Below are positions 47,304-54,315 of a stretch of 54,315 nucleotides of DNA, in pieces; position 1 is the first letter of the stretch, and each line of letters begins with the position of its first letter. The DNA is from Verrucomicrobiaceae bacterium (GTDB lineage: Bacteria; Verrucomicrobiota; Verrucomicrobiia; Verrucomicrobiales; DEV007): positions 1 to 54,315 of the forward strand of contig SHBV01000017.1 in NCBI GenBank assembly GCA_004211885.1, written 5' to 3'. A program made the translations under genes and the position numbers. Under the pieces are notes generated by a model that saw nothing but the letters and a program-made list of their open reading frames with translations, searched no databases and had not been told where the DNA came from.

Positions 47304-48253
47304 CGTAAAGCGTTACGGTAAGCGACGATGCCACTCGTTATCCCGTTCGAAAGGAGCGATAAGTAGGCTGTGCTTGCGATTTTTCGAGCATCTTGTGGGT
47401 TACTTAGGAAGCCGCCTTCAACTAGGACTGCAGGCATGGTAAGGCCTGCGAGGACTGTGAACCTGTCTCTCTTTATTCCTCTATCATCTGCTTGGGTTTT
47501 TTTGATTACGGATGCATGTATTGCTGTTGCTAGGGCAATGTTTTCTGAGTCCCTTGAATTTCCTTTGAGGAAATTATTTTTAACTCCTCTCTCGTTATGG
47601 GTGCCAGATCCCTGAGGGCTGAGCGCGTAGGTCTCTATTCCTTTAGCTGTGTTGTTAGTGAATGAATTAAAGTGTAACGAGACGAAAATAGAGTCAGCTA
47701 TTCGGTTAGCGTATATGACACGCTGTCCAAGTGTAGGAAAAGTATCTGTTGGTCTGGTCATTCTGACACGGAACCCCTTACGCTCAAGATCGCGTTGTAA
47801 TATTTTGGCCAGTTTCAAGTTAAAATCCTTTTCCTTGCCATAACCATTGACGCTTCCGGGATCAGTGCCTCCGTGACCCGGGTCAATAATTACAGTCCTG
47901 AAACGTCTTGCTGTTTTGATGTAGCTGGGCCTTAGGACCGGATCAATAAGTTTTGCTAGATCAATGCGTGAAAATAGATAGTTATTATTTTTTTGAATGA
48001 CCTTGTAACTTAATCGGAAAAGAACGGTATTAATGTAAAGGTTATCAGACCCATTCTTTATACGCATTTCAATTTTGGGTGATCTGAATCTCAATGACCC
48101 TTTATTTTTTTCTAGTGAACTGAAACGGTAAAAGTCTTTGATGTTTTGAGCAGTAACATATTCTCGACCATTATGCTTGATGACTGTCCAAGCAGCGGCA
48201 TCAGATTTCTCGACAAAAGAAAAAATGCAAAAAATGCTAATCATTTTCCACAT
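47300..48253 (-). CDS. N-acetylmuramoyl-L-alanine amidase (Amidase_3)
   Basis: Zinc amidase that cleaves the stem peptide from murein during cell separation. The ATG at 48253 gives 317 residues with a signal peptide (~1-21, MWKMISIFCIFSFVEKSDAAA); a TTG at 48301 would add 16 unneeded residues. An N-terminal copper-amine-oxidase-like/AMIN-type region (~22-130) precedes the catalytic domain: VIIDPGHGGTDPGS, RVRMTRPTD, SIFVSLHFNS and VLVEGGFLSN give the zinc ligands and catalytic Glu. Similar to AmiC/LytC. Not linked to other division genes here. Confidence 0.92.
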   Translation of the reverse strand: MWKMISIFCIFSFVEKSDAAAWTVIKHNGREYVTAQNIKDFYRFSSLEKNKGSLRFRSPKIEMRIKNGSDNLYINTVLFRLSYKVIQKNNNYLFSRIDLAKLIDPVLRPSYIKTARRFRTVIIDPGHGGTDPGSVNGYGKEKDFNLKLAKILQRDLERKGFRVRMTRPTDTFPTLGQRVIYANRIADSIFVSLHFNSFTNNTAKGIETYALSPQGSGTHNERGVKNNFLKGNSRDSENIALATAIHASVIKKTQADDRGIKRDRFTVLAGLTMPAVLVEGGFLSNPQDARKIASTAYLSLLSNGITSGIVAYRNALR

Positions 48254-48418
48254 GAGGGAAGATCTTTGTTTTAAGTGATTGAATAGAGTAAACAGGGGCA
48301 AAATTAAGGGTTATAGTTAATTTCTCTACTTTTATATCGCTAGTGCAATTTAAATATTTTAACTCAACAGTAATTAAATTTTGCAAATTGGGGTTCGATC
48401 AAGTTATTTCCGCCTTCA

Positions 48419-51133
48419 ATGTCAGTCGAAATACCCAAGGCTTATGAACCTGCTCAAGTAGAAGAAAAGTGGTTTTCCCAGTGGATAAACGCTAAAGCGT
48501 TCCATGCAGATCCATCTGTAGAAAATGAGCATTACAGCATTGTAATCCCGCCACCTAACGTGACGGGTGTCCTTACGCTCGGTCATGTCTTAAATAATAC
48601 GATTCAGGACATCCTCGCGAGACGTGCCCGGGCCGAGGGCAAAGAGGTACTTTGGCTTCCAGGAACTGATCATGCTGGCATTGCTACTCAGTCGAAAGTC
48701 GAAAAACATTTACGTGATTCGGAAGGTCAGGGCCGGCGTGACATCGGGAGGGATGCTTTTCTGGAACGTTCTTGGGAATGGAAAGAAAAGCATGGAGGAA
48801 TAATTATTAAACAGCTCAAAAAGTTAGGCTGTTCATGTGACTGGGAGCGTGAGCGGTTCACGATGGACGAAGATTACTCAAAGCAAGTCCAGGATTCTTT
48901 TGTGCATTTTTTCAATAGTGGGAAGATCTATCGTGGCAAGAGAATGGTCAACTGGTGTCCTTCTTCTTTGACTGCTCTTTCTGATGAGGAAGTAATTATG
49001 AAACCTCAGAAGAGCAAACTCTATTATATGAGGTATGAGATTGCAGATCGGGAGGGGGAATTTTTAGAGATTGCAACGACACGGCCCGAGACACTCATGG
49101 GGGACAGCGCGGTGGCAGTTAATCCAAATGATGATAGGTATTCGGAATTAATTGGTAAGCATGCGGTGCGTCCTTTTCCGAGAGCAGAGATTCCCATCAT
49201 TGCTGATGAGCACATTGATCCTGAATTTGGAACTGGAGTACTTAAAGTGACTCCGGCTCATGATAAGGCCGATTTTGAGATTGGAATTAAAAATAATCTA
49301 GACATAATCGATGTACTTAATCCAGACGGCACACTCAATGCATTGGCTGGAGAAGAATTTGAAGGCATTGATAGGTTCGAAGCGCGTAAGCTTGTTACGC
49401 AGAAACTTGATGAGATGGGCTTATTGATTCGTGTCGAAGAATATGAGAATAATGTTGGTTTTAGTGAGAGAGCCGATGTGCCTATTGAGCCTAGAATTTC
49501 AATGCAATGGTTTCTCAAGTATCCAAAGGTAAGTGAATCTACCAAAGCGGTTGCTGATCGTGAGATTAAGTTTCGACCTGAGCGTTGGGCAAAGACTTAT
49601 GCTCACTGGATGGAAAACATACAAGACTGGTGCATTAGTCGTCAACTTTGGTGGGGTCACAGGATTCCTGTCTGGTATCGTAAGGATAGGGCCGAGGAAC
49701 TTAAATCAGCGCCGTCATTGGACAAAGAAACTTGTGGGGACGATTTGCATGTTTCCCTAGAACCTCCTTCGGATGATGAAAATTGGATTCAGGACGATGA
49801 TGTTCTAGATACATGGTTCAGCTCATGGCTCTGGCCCTTTGCAACTATGGATGAAAAGACTAGAGAAAAATTTTATCCAACTACCGATTTAGTTACTGGA
49901 CCTGATATCATCTTTTTCTGGGTCGCGCGAATGATAATGGCGGGATATGAATTTACAGGGAAGAGACCATTTGCGAATGTGTTCTTCACGAGTATCATTC
50001 GTGATAAGAAGGGCAGAAAGATGTCCAAGAGTCTGGGGAATTCTCCAGACCCTCTTGATCTTATCGCCCATTACGGAGCGGACGCTTTACGTTTTTCAAT
50101 TATGAGAATCGCTCCAACTGGAACGGACGTTCGTTTCATAGAAAATAAAAAGAAGGATTCTTCTGATGGAGCTGACTGTCCGCAAGTCGAGGAGGGGCGG
50201 AATTTTGCAAATAAACTATGGAATGCATCACGTTTCCGTCAGATGCAGGGTGGTCCTGAAGGATTGAATCAGTTGCCTGATATTCATAATTTATCAATTT
50301 ACGATATTAACATTCTTTCAAAATTAGATGCTTTGACAGAAGAAATAGGCTTATCCTATTCGACATATAAATTTCAGGAAATTGCTAATAAGCTTTATGA
50401 TTTTTTCTGGAGTGAGTTTTGTGATTGGTACCTTGAGTCTATCAAGCAATATTTTAGGGATGATGCGGATTCTGATCGCAGGGAGACGGTTCTAATTGTC
50501 GTTGATATTGTATTTTCTCGGTTCCTTCAGCAACTTCATCCCTACATGCCTCATATCACTGAAGAATTGTGGGAAAAACTTGGCTTTTCAGAAAATGGAG
50601 AACTTCTGATGAAAATGCACCTCCCAGAGGATCCTGTGATACAAGGACTCGATTCCCAAACAGTTGAGCAGGCCAAGGAAAGGACTGACGCAATACACGA
50701 AACAACTTCTCGGGCAAGGCACCTTAAGGCTCAATATAATCTTGCTGCAAATCGCAACGTAAAATTTTATCTTCACCCTTCAGTTGAATGGGCAATGGGG
50801 GAGTTGGAAACTTTGAAGATCCTTAGTGGTGCTGGTGAAATCTCTGTCTCAGAGTCATATGAGCCAAGCGCAGGCACTCCGACCTTTCTAACGCCTATCG
50901 GGAAAATGCATATGCCTCTTGAGGGACTCGTTGATATAGAGGCAGAAAAGAAAAGAATAACTAAAGAAATAGATAAGGCCGAGAAGGATTTAAAACAAAT
51001 TAGTGGCAAATTGTCTAATCCCAAGTTCACGGAAAGGGCACCCTCTGAAGTTGTTCAGGAAAATCTTGATCGCAAAGATGATCTTAGAAAAAAGTTAGGA
51101 CAGCTTCATGAAATGTTGCAGAATTTATCATAA
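48419..51133 (+). CDS. valS: Valyl-tRNA synthetase
   Basis: 904-residue class I synthetase charging tRNA-Val. N-terminal substrate motif PPPNVTGVLTLGH (HIGH-type), editing domain with TTRPETLMGD and GTGVLKVTPAHD, KMSKS loop at 534-538, then anticodon-binding domain and a C-terminal coiled coil (~835-904, EAEKKRITKEIDKAEKDL). Start at ATG 48419 gives the usual N-terminus IPKAYEPAQVEEKW. Nothing unusual. Divergent from the amidase. Confidence 0.97.
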   Translation: MSVEIPKAYEPAQVEEKWFSQWINAKAFHADPSVENEHYSIVIPPPNVTGVLTLGHVLNNTIQDILARRARAEGKEVLWLPGTDHAGIATQSKVEKHLRDSEGQGRRDIGRDAFLERSWEWKEKHGGIIIKQLKKLGCSCDWERERFTMDEDYSKQVQDSFVHFFNSGKIYRGKRMVNWCPSSLTALSDEEVIMKPQKSKLYYMRYEIADREGEFLEIATTRPETLMGDSAVAVNPNDDRYSELIGKHAVRPFPRAEIPIIADEHIDPEFGTGVLKVTPAHDKADFEIGIKNNLDIIDVLNPDGTLNALAGEEFEGIDRFEARKLVTQKLDEMGLLIRVEEYENNVGFSERADVPIEPRISMQWFLKYPKVSESTKAVADREIKFRPERWAKTYAHWMENIQDWCISRQLWWGHRIPVWYRKDRAEELKSAPSLDKETCGDDLHVSLEPPSDDENWIQDDDVLDTWFSSWLWPFATMDEKTREKFYPTTDLVTGPDIIFFWVARMIMAGYEFTGKRPFANVFFTSIIRDKKGRKMSKSLGNSPDPLDLIAHYGADALRFSIMRIAPTGTDVRFIENKKKDSSDGADCPQVEEGRNFANKLWNASRFRQMQGGPEGLNQLPDIHNLSIYDINILSKLDALTEEIGLSYSTYKFQEIANKLYDFFWSEFCDWYLESIKQYFRDDADSDRRETVLIVVDIVFSRFLQQLHPYMPHITEELWEKLGFSENGELLMKMHLPEDPVIQGLDSQTVEQAKERTDAIHETTSRARHLKAQYNLAANRNVKFYLHPSVEWAMGELETLKILSGAGEISVSESYEPSAGTPTFLTPIGKMHMPLEGLVDIEAEKKRITKEIDKAEKDLKQISGKLSNPKFTERAPSEVVQENLDRKDDLRKKLGQLHEMLQNLS

Positions 51134-51206
51134 TACCGTAAAAGCGTTATTACTTTATTGTCCCATTATATTATTTTAAGAGCCGCAATTAATAATCGTT
51201 AGTTCA

Positions 51207-52079
51207 TTGGATACGAAGCAAGATATTCCTGAAAGTGGAGCTGATAGAAATCAATTATCAGATACTAAAGATTTGTCCTTGAATTGGGAATCGGCGGAGG
51301 CTGATGTTGCTGAGGAAATTGAAGAGGTAGCCGAAGTAGTTGTGAAAGGGACGGTGGAGCTTCATTCAAAGATGCTTCAAACTGATAGTTTAATTGATAC
51401 AAATGCAGGTACTGAGGTTTTTTCAGATGAAGATTCTGATTCAAAGGAAAACATTGCTCAGCGGCAGGTTTACGTTGATGAGCCCGAGCCGGATACTATA
51501 GATAAATCCAAGCTTGTTAGTCTGGAAGAATATCGTGAAGGTAAAACTAGGGTCGATCCTCTTGCAGGTGGGCGTGTTCGTGGGGCTAATAATTTTGCTG
51601 ATAAACCAAAGTTTTTGGATGGTAGATTGCCTCGTGCAGTTGAGAGGGGCGTGCCCTATCCGCAACCTGGTAAGCTGGCATTTACTGGTCTTTTAGTTTT
51701 AATTAACCGATTCGTTTTGTTAGCGACAGTGTTTGTTCTTCCCCTTGCATTATATTTTGATTCTACCTTTTTTGGCTTAGCTGTTGCTCTTCCTATTCTG
51801 GTGGTTTTTGTAATTATTGGCCTCATGCATTTTTCAGCAACATTGCGCACTAGATGCCGCGTGTGCAGTTGCCAGTTCTTTAGGATGCGCCGCTGTGACA
51901 AGCACCGTCTAGCACATAATCTTCCTTTGATGGGATATTCGTTTGCCACTGCCCTTCATCTTATCTTATTTAAGTGGATGAGGTGCATGTACTGTGGAAC
52001 TGCTATAAGATTAAGGCCGCGGCTCAAAAAAGAACCCATTGAAGAGTCCGAAGATACGGAATCTATTCCCGGTTCCTAG
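51207..52079 (+). CDS. Membrane protein with split zinc-ribbon, unknown function
   Basis: 290 residues, TTG start (no ATG or GTG in the first codons). The first ~130 residues are acidic and probably disordered. Two hydrophobic segments follow: ~158-185 (LAFTGLLVLINRFVLLATVFVLPLAL) and ~188-212 (FFGLAVALPILVVFVIIGLM). After them C217-x-x-C220 (plus C222) and C260-x-x-C263 form what looks like a zinc ribbon split by about 40 residues that include a hydrophobic stretch. No family recognised. The 3' end overlaps dtd on the other strand by 17 bp. Confidence 0.7.
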   Translation: MDTKQDIPESGADRNQLSDTKDLSLNWESAEADVAEEIEEVAEVVVKGTVELHSKMLQTDSLIDTNAGTEVFSDEDSDSKENIAQRQVYVDEPEPDTIDKSKLVSLEEYREGKTRVDPLAGGRVRGANNFADKPKFLDGRLPRAVERGVPYPQPGKLAFTGLLVLINRFVLLATVFVLPLALYFDSTFFGLAVALPILVVFVIIGLMHFSATLRTRCRVCSCQFFRMRRCDKHRLAHNLPLMGYSFATALHLILFKWMRCMYCGTAIRLRPRLKKEPIEESEDTESIPGS

Positions 52080-52515
52080 AGTCAATCCAAATTGTAACAG
52101 GGCCATCATTGGTCAGAGAGACTTGCATTGAAGCTCCAAATTTTCCTGTTGATACAGGCTTCCCAATTTCCTTTTCTATTGCAGAAATAAATTTTTCATA
52201 GAGAGGAATCGCATGCTCTGGTCTGGCTGCTCTGATGAAGGATGGGCGATTTCCTTTTTTGGTATTTGCATGAAGTGTAAATTGGCTAACAACGAGCACC
52301 TCACCACAGATGTCTGATAATGAAAGGTTCATTTGCCCAGCCCCATCATCAAAGATCCGTATCTTTGCGACTTTGCCTGTGAGCCACAACACATCTTCTT
52401 CAGTATCATCGGACTCAATTCCAAGTAAAATGAGAAGGCCAGTTCCAATTTTGCTGTAAGGCTCGCTCTCAATAGAAATAGAAGCTTCTGTTACTCTTTG
52501 AATTAGTGCTCGCAT
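52063..52515 (-). CDS. dtd: D-aminoacyl-tRNA deacylase
   Basis: 150 residues; hydrolyses D-amino acids wrongly attached to tRNAs. The start MRALIQRVTEASI is conserved; the active-site segments SQFTL (with LVVSQFTLHANTKKGNRPSF) and NDGPVT near the C-terminus are intact. Length is normal. Its 3' end overlaps the unrelated membrane-protein gene by 17 bp; the two are convergent. Confidence 0.96.
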   Translation of the reverse strand: MRALIQRVTEASISIESEPYSKIGTGLLILLGIESDDTEEDVLWLTGKVAKIRIFDDGAGQMNLSLSDICGEVLVVSQFTLHANTKKGNRPSFIRAARPEHAIPLYEKFISAIEKEIGKPVSTGKFGASMQVSLTNDGPVTIWIDSRNRE

Positions 52516-52680
52516 GAATCATTTAAAATCTACTGACGGAGGATACAGTGAATTGATTTATTCTATTATAATGTATTTTTACCTTCAAAATAAAGTCTTC
52601 AGGAAATTTAATGCAATTAGATCTGAAAATTTATAAGCATTGCTTAAGTAATATCATTAGTGAAAAAGTTTTTCAGGGGA

Positions 52681-52709
52681 TTGACAGTCATGATAGATAA
52701 GGATATCTA
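52681..52709 (+). promoter_or_regulatory. Candidate promoter for tRNA-Cys
   Basis: Perfect -35 TTGACA (52681-52686), 17-bp spacer, -10-like TATCTA (52704-52709, three of six consensus positions). Predicted start near 52716, giving a leader of about 40 nt before the tRNA. Confidence 0.5.
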
Positions 52710-52754
52710 ACTTGCTCGCCTCAAGAGGCGAAACCGATTTCGCTTCGGACAAAT

Positions 52755-52826
52755 GGCGAGGTAGCAAAGTGGTAATGCGCTGGTCTGCAAAACCGGTATT
52801 CGCGGGTTCGATTCCCGCCCTCGCCT
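52755..52826 (+). tRNA. tRNA-Cys (GCA)
   Basis: A full cloverleaf: acceptor GGCGAGG with CCTCGCC, D arm GCA-loop-TGC, anticodon stem CTGGT/ACCGG with loop CTGCAAA (anticodon GCA), T arm GCGGG-TTCGATT-CCCGC. The discriminator base is U, an identity element of bacterial tRNA-Cys. CCA is not encoded. The 5' leader includes the palindrome CGCCTC-aa-GAGGCG and a second small hairpin at 52729-52742. Confidence 0.96.
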
Positions 52827-52907
52827 TTCTTTTCAATTATTGCAGGCACAAGAAATTTTTGTGTATTGTCTTAGGGTCAATTCCAGATCATTTTTATTCA
52901 ATAATTC

Positions 52908-54315
52908 ATGAAAACATTTTGTCGTTTAATTTTATCATTTGTTCTTAGGGCTTCATTCTTTATATGGATTTTCTTTATCTGTTCCGGCATTTCTAAGGGC
53001 AATATTTACAAGAGCCGGATCAATGCTCAGTGGTCCGAGGACAACTCACATTTCTGGTACCGAAATGATTTGGCCAAGGGGCAACGTGAATTTGTTTTGG
53101 TTGATATGACTAACGGCATACGCCGTTTGGCTTTTGATCATAAAAAGCTGGCAGCCTCATTGTCTATAATTAGTAAGAATCGAGTAGAGGCTGATAAACT
53201 TCCAATCGATGGACTGAGCTTTAACTTAAAAAATAATACTGTTTCTTTTCGTGCCGTTGGACGGTTCTTTATTTGTGATCTCAAGACACTTGAACTGACT
53301 CAAGTTGAAAAACCTAAAAATGTAATCAAAGAGAAAAAATCCGAAGTAAAAGATTCCAAAAATAACAGAGAACGGAGCCCCAAGTCATATAGACCGAGCA
53401 GGGAAATGTCTCCTGACGGTAAATGGAGAGCTTTCGTTCGTGATCACAATATATTTATTAGGGCAGCGAAAGGGGAAGCAGAGATTCAATTAAGTAAAGA
53501 TGGGAAGAATGGAAACTCGTATCAGGACCCTTACTGGTCACCTAATTCAAAGAATCTTTTTGCTTTTCGGGTACAGCCAGGAGCAATCGGAGACGTTCAC
53601 TTAGTTGAATCATCTCCTAGGGGAGGCGGCCGTGCCAAACTTCGTTCTCGCCGCTATCCATTGCCCGGGGATAAGTTCATTACTCATGAACTGAATCAGT
53701 TTGATATTGAAGAAAAAACCCATACAAAACCCAAGGTCGGTATCATCGATTTCAGGGGCCCTCGACTAAGATGGACCCAAGATGGCAGATACTTTAGGTA
53801 CCAGAAAATTGATCGTGGCCATCAGCGCTTTCGTGTCATTGAGGTTGATACATTTACTGGGAAAGTCCGTAATATAATTGATGAAGTCACCGAGACTTTT
53901 ATTTGGACGGAGCATCCCAAGGATCTAGGGGTCCCCTTAGTCAATTGGTTAGATGAGACAAATGAAATTATTTACCTATCTGAGAAAGATGGTTGGCGGC
54001 ACCTCTATCTGATTGATGTTAAGGAAGGTAAGACCAAGAATCCGATCACTAAAGGCAATTTCACTATCCGTTATGTGGATTGGATTGATAAAGAAAAGAG
54101 GCAGATATGGTTCAGGGCTTCGGGTCTAAATAAGAATCAGGATCCTTATCTTATGCATTACTACAGGGTCAATTTCGATGGATCTGGATTCACGGCTCTC
54201 ACTGATGGCAATGGCTGGCATAACATCACTTACTCTCCTGATCGCAAATATATCATTGATCAATATTCTCGTGTAGATATGGCACCGGTCCATGATTTGC
54301 GACGAGTCTCGGACG
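52908..54315 (+). CDS. S9 family peptidase (DPP IV type), C-terminus cut by window edge
   Basis: Open from ATG 52908 to the window end (469 codons). Signal peptide ~1-32 (FFIWIFFICSGISKG). The visible part is the beta-propeller domain of dipeptidyl-peptidase-IV-type serine peptidases: SPDGKWRAFVRDHNIFIR, YWSPNSKNLFAFRV, RLRWTQDGRYFRYQKID, IYLSEKDGWRHLYLIDV and ITYSPDRKYIIDQYS. The catalytic Ser-Asp-His lie beyond the window. Such enzymes remove Xaa-Pro dipeptides in the periplasm; with pepP and pepA here it fits peptide use. A short gap separates it from tRNA-Cys. Confidence 0.9.
   Translation, partial: MKTFCRLILSFVLRASFFIWIFFICSGISKGNIYKSRINAQWSEDNSHFWYRNDLAKGQREFVLVDMTNGIRRLAFDHKKLAASLSIISKNRVEADKLPIDGLSFNLKNNTVSFRAVGRFFICDLKTLELTQVEKPKNVIKEKKSEVKDSKNNRERSPKSYRPSREMSPDGKWRAFVRDHNIFIRAAKGEAEIQLSKDGKNGNSYQDPYWSPNSKNLFAFRVQPGAIGDVHLVESSPRGGGRAKLRSRRYPLPGDKFITHELNQFDIEEKTHTKPKVGIIDFRGPRLRWTQDGRYFRYQKIDRGHQRFRVIEVDTFTGKVRNIIDEVTETFIWTEHPKDLGVPLVNWLDETNEIIYLSEKDGWRHLYLIDVKEGKTKNPITKGNFTIRYVDWIDKEKRQIWFRASGLNKNQDPYLMHYYRVNFDGSGFTALTDGNGWHNITYSPDRKYIIDQYSRVDMAPVHDLRRVSD

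Overview
The window looks like a chromosomal segment of a Verrucomicrobiota (PVC-group) bacterium, probably free-living and aquatic. Reasons: a Pirellula/Verrucomicrobium-type dehydrogenase plus heme-binding fusion protein, a sulfatase, three PQQ-like beta-propeller proteins, an ASPIC/UnbV FG-GAP lipoprotein, two TonB-dependent receptors, and a receptor-DUF3450-ExbB-ExbB-ExbD-TonB-TPR cluster. Shine-Dalgarno sequences are weak or absent before most genes. UGA is an ordinary stop for many genes here. No insertion sequence, prophage, CRISPR array or integrase was found.

Layout. 1-5.7 kb: a partial sulfatase facing away from a 1555-residue secreted fusion (ceramidase-like, LamG-like, dehydrogenase propeller, HEAT, cytochrome c). 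5.9-8.0 kb: an EF-G of the 'EF-G 2' type. 8.0-11 kb: an ASPIC/UnbV lipoprotein whose frame is crossed by one UGA codon. 11-15 kb: UxuA-like dehydratase, Xaa-Pro aminopeptidase, DEAD-box helicase. 15-20 kb: a TonB receptor with a small secreted partner, a secreted protein with a possible caspase-like dyad, and a methyltransferase-like protein. 20-28 kb: two convergent beta-propeller genes, an unknown protein, leucyl aminopeptidase, a class V aminotransferase and dihydrolipoyl dehydrogenase. 28-36 kb: the iron-uptake operon behind two Fur-box-like sites. 36-54 kb: mostly housekeeping genes (trpB, hflX, truA, leuA, yicC, gmk, an amidase, valS, dtd, tRNA-Cys) mixed with a few unknowns, ending in a partial S9 peptidase.

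Most notable observation. The 8056-10944 gene (minus strand) reads through an in-frame UGA at 9318-9316 without any frameshift. FG-GAP repeats lie on one side and an ASPIC/UnbV domain with a CXXC thioredoxin-like tail on the other. Four bases after the UGA the RNA can form a 13-bp hairpin with a 5-nt loop, AGUUG. The loop begins 17 nt after the UGA and has G as its second base. This fits what is known of bacterial SECIS elements, so I propose a selenoprotein with Sec at residue 543, probably an undescribed type. A recent nonsense mutation is the main alternative.

Working together. The Fur-box pair, the FecA-like receptor and the Exb/TonB proteins form one iron-import unit. A perfect terminator-like hairpin inside the DUF3450 coding region probably makes receptor mRNA more abundant than the downstream energy-transducing genes.
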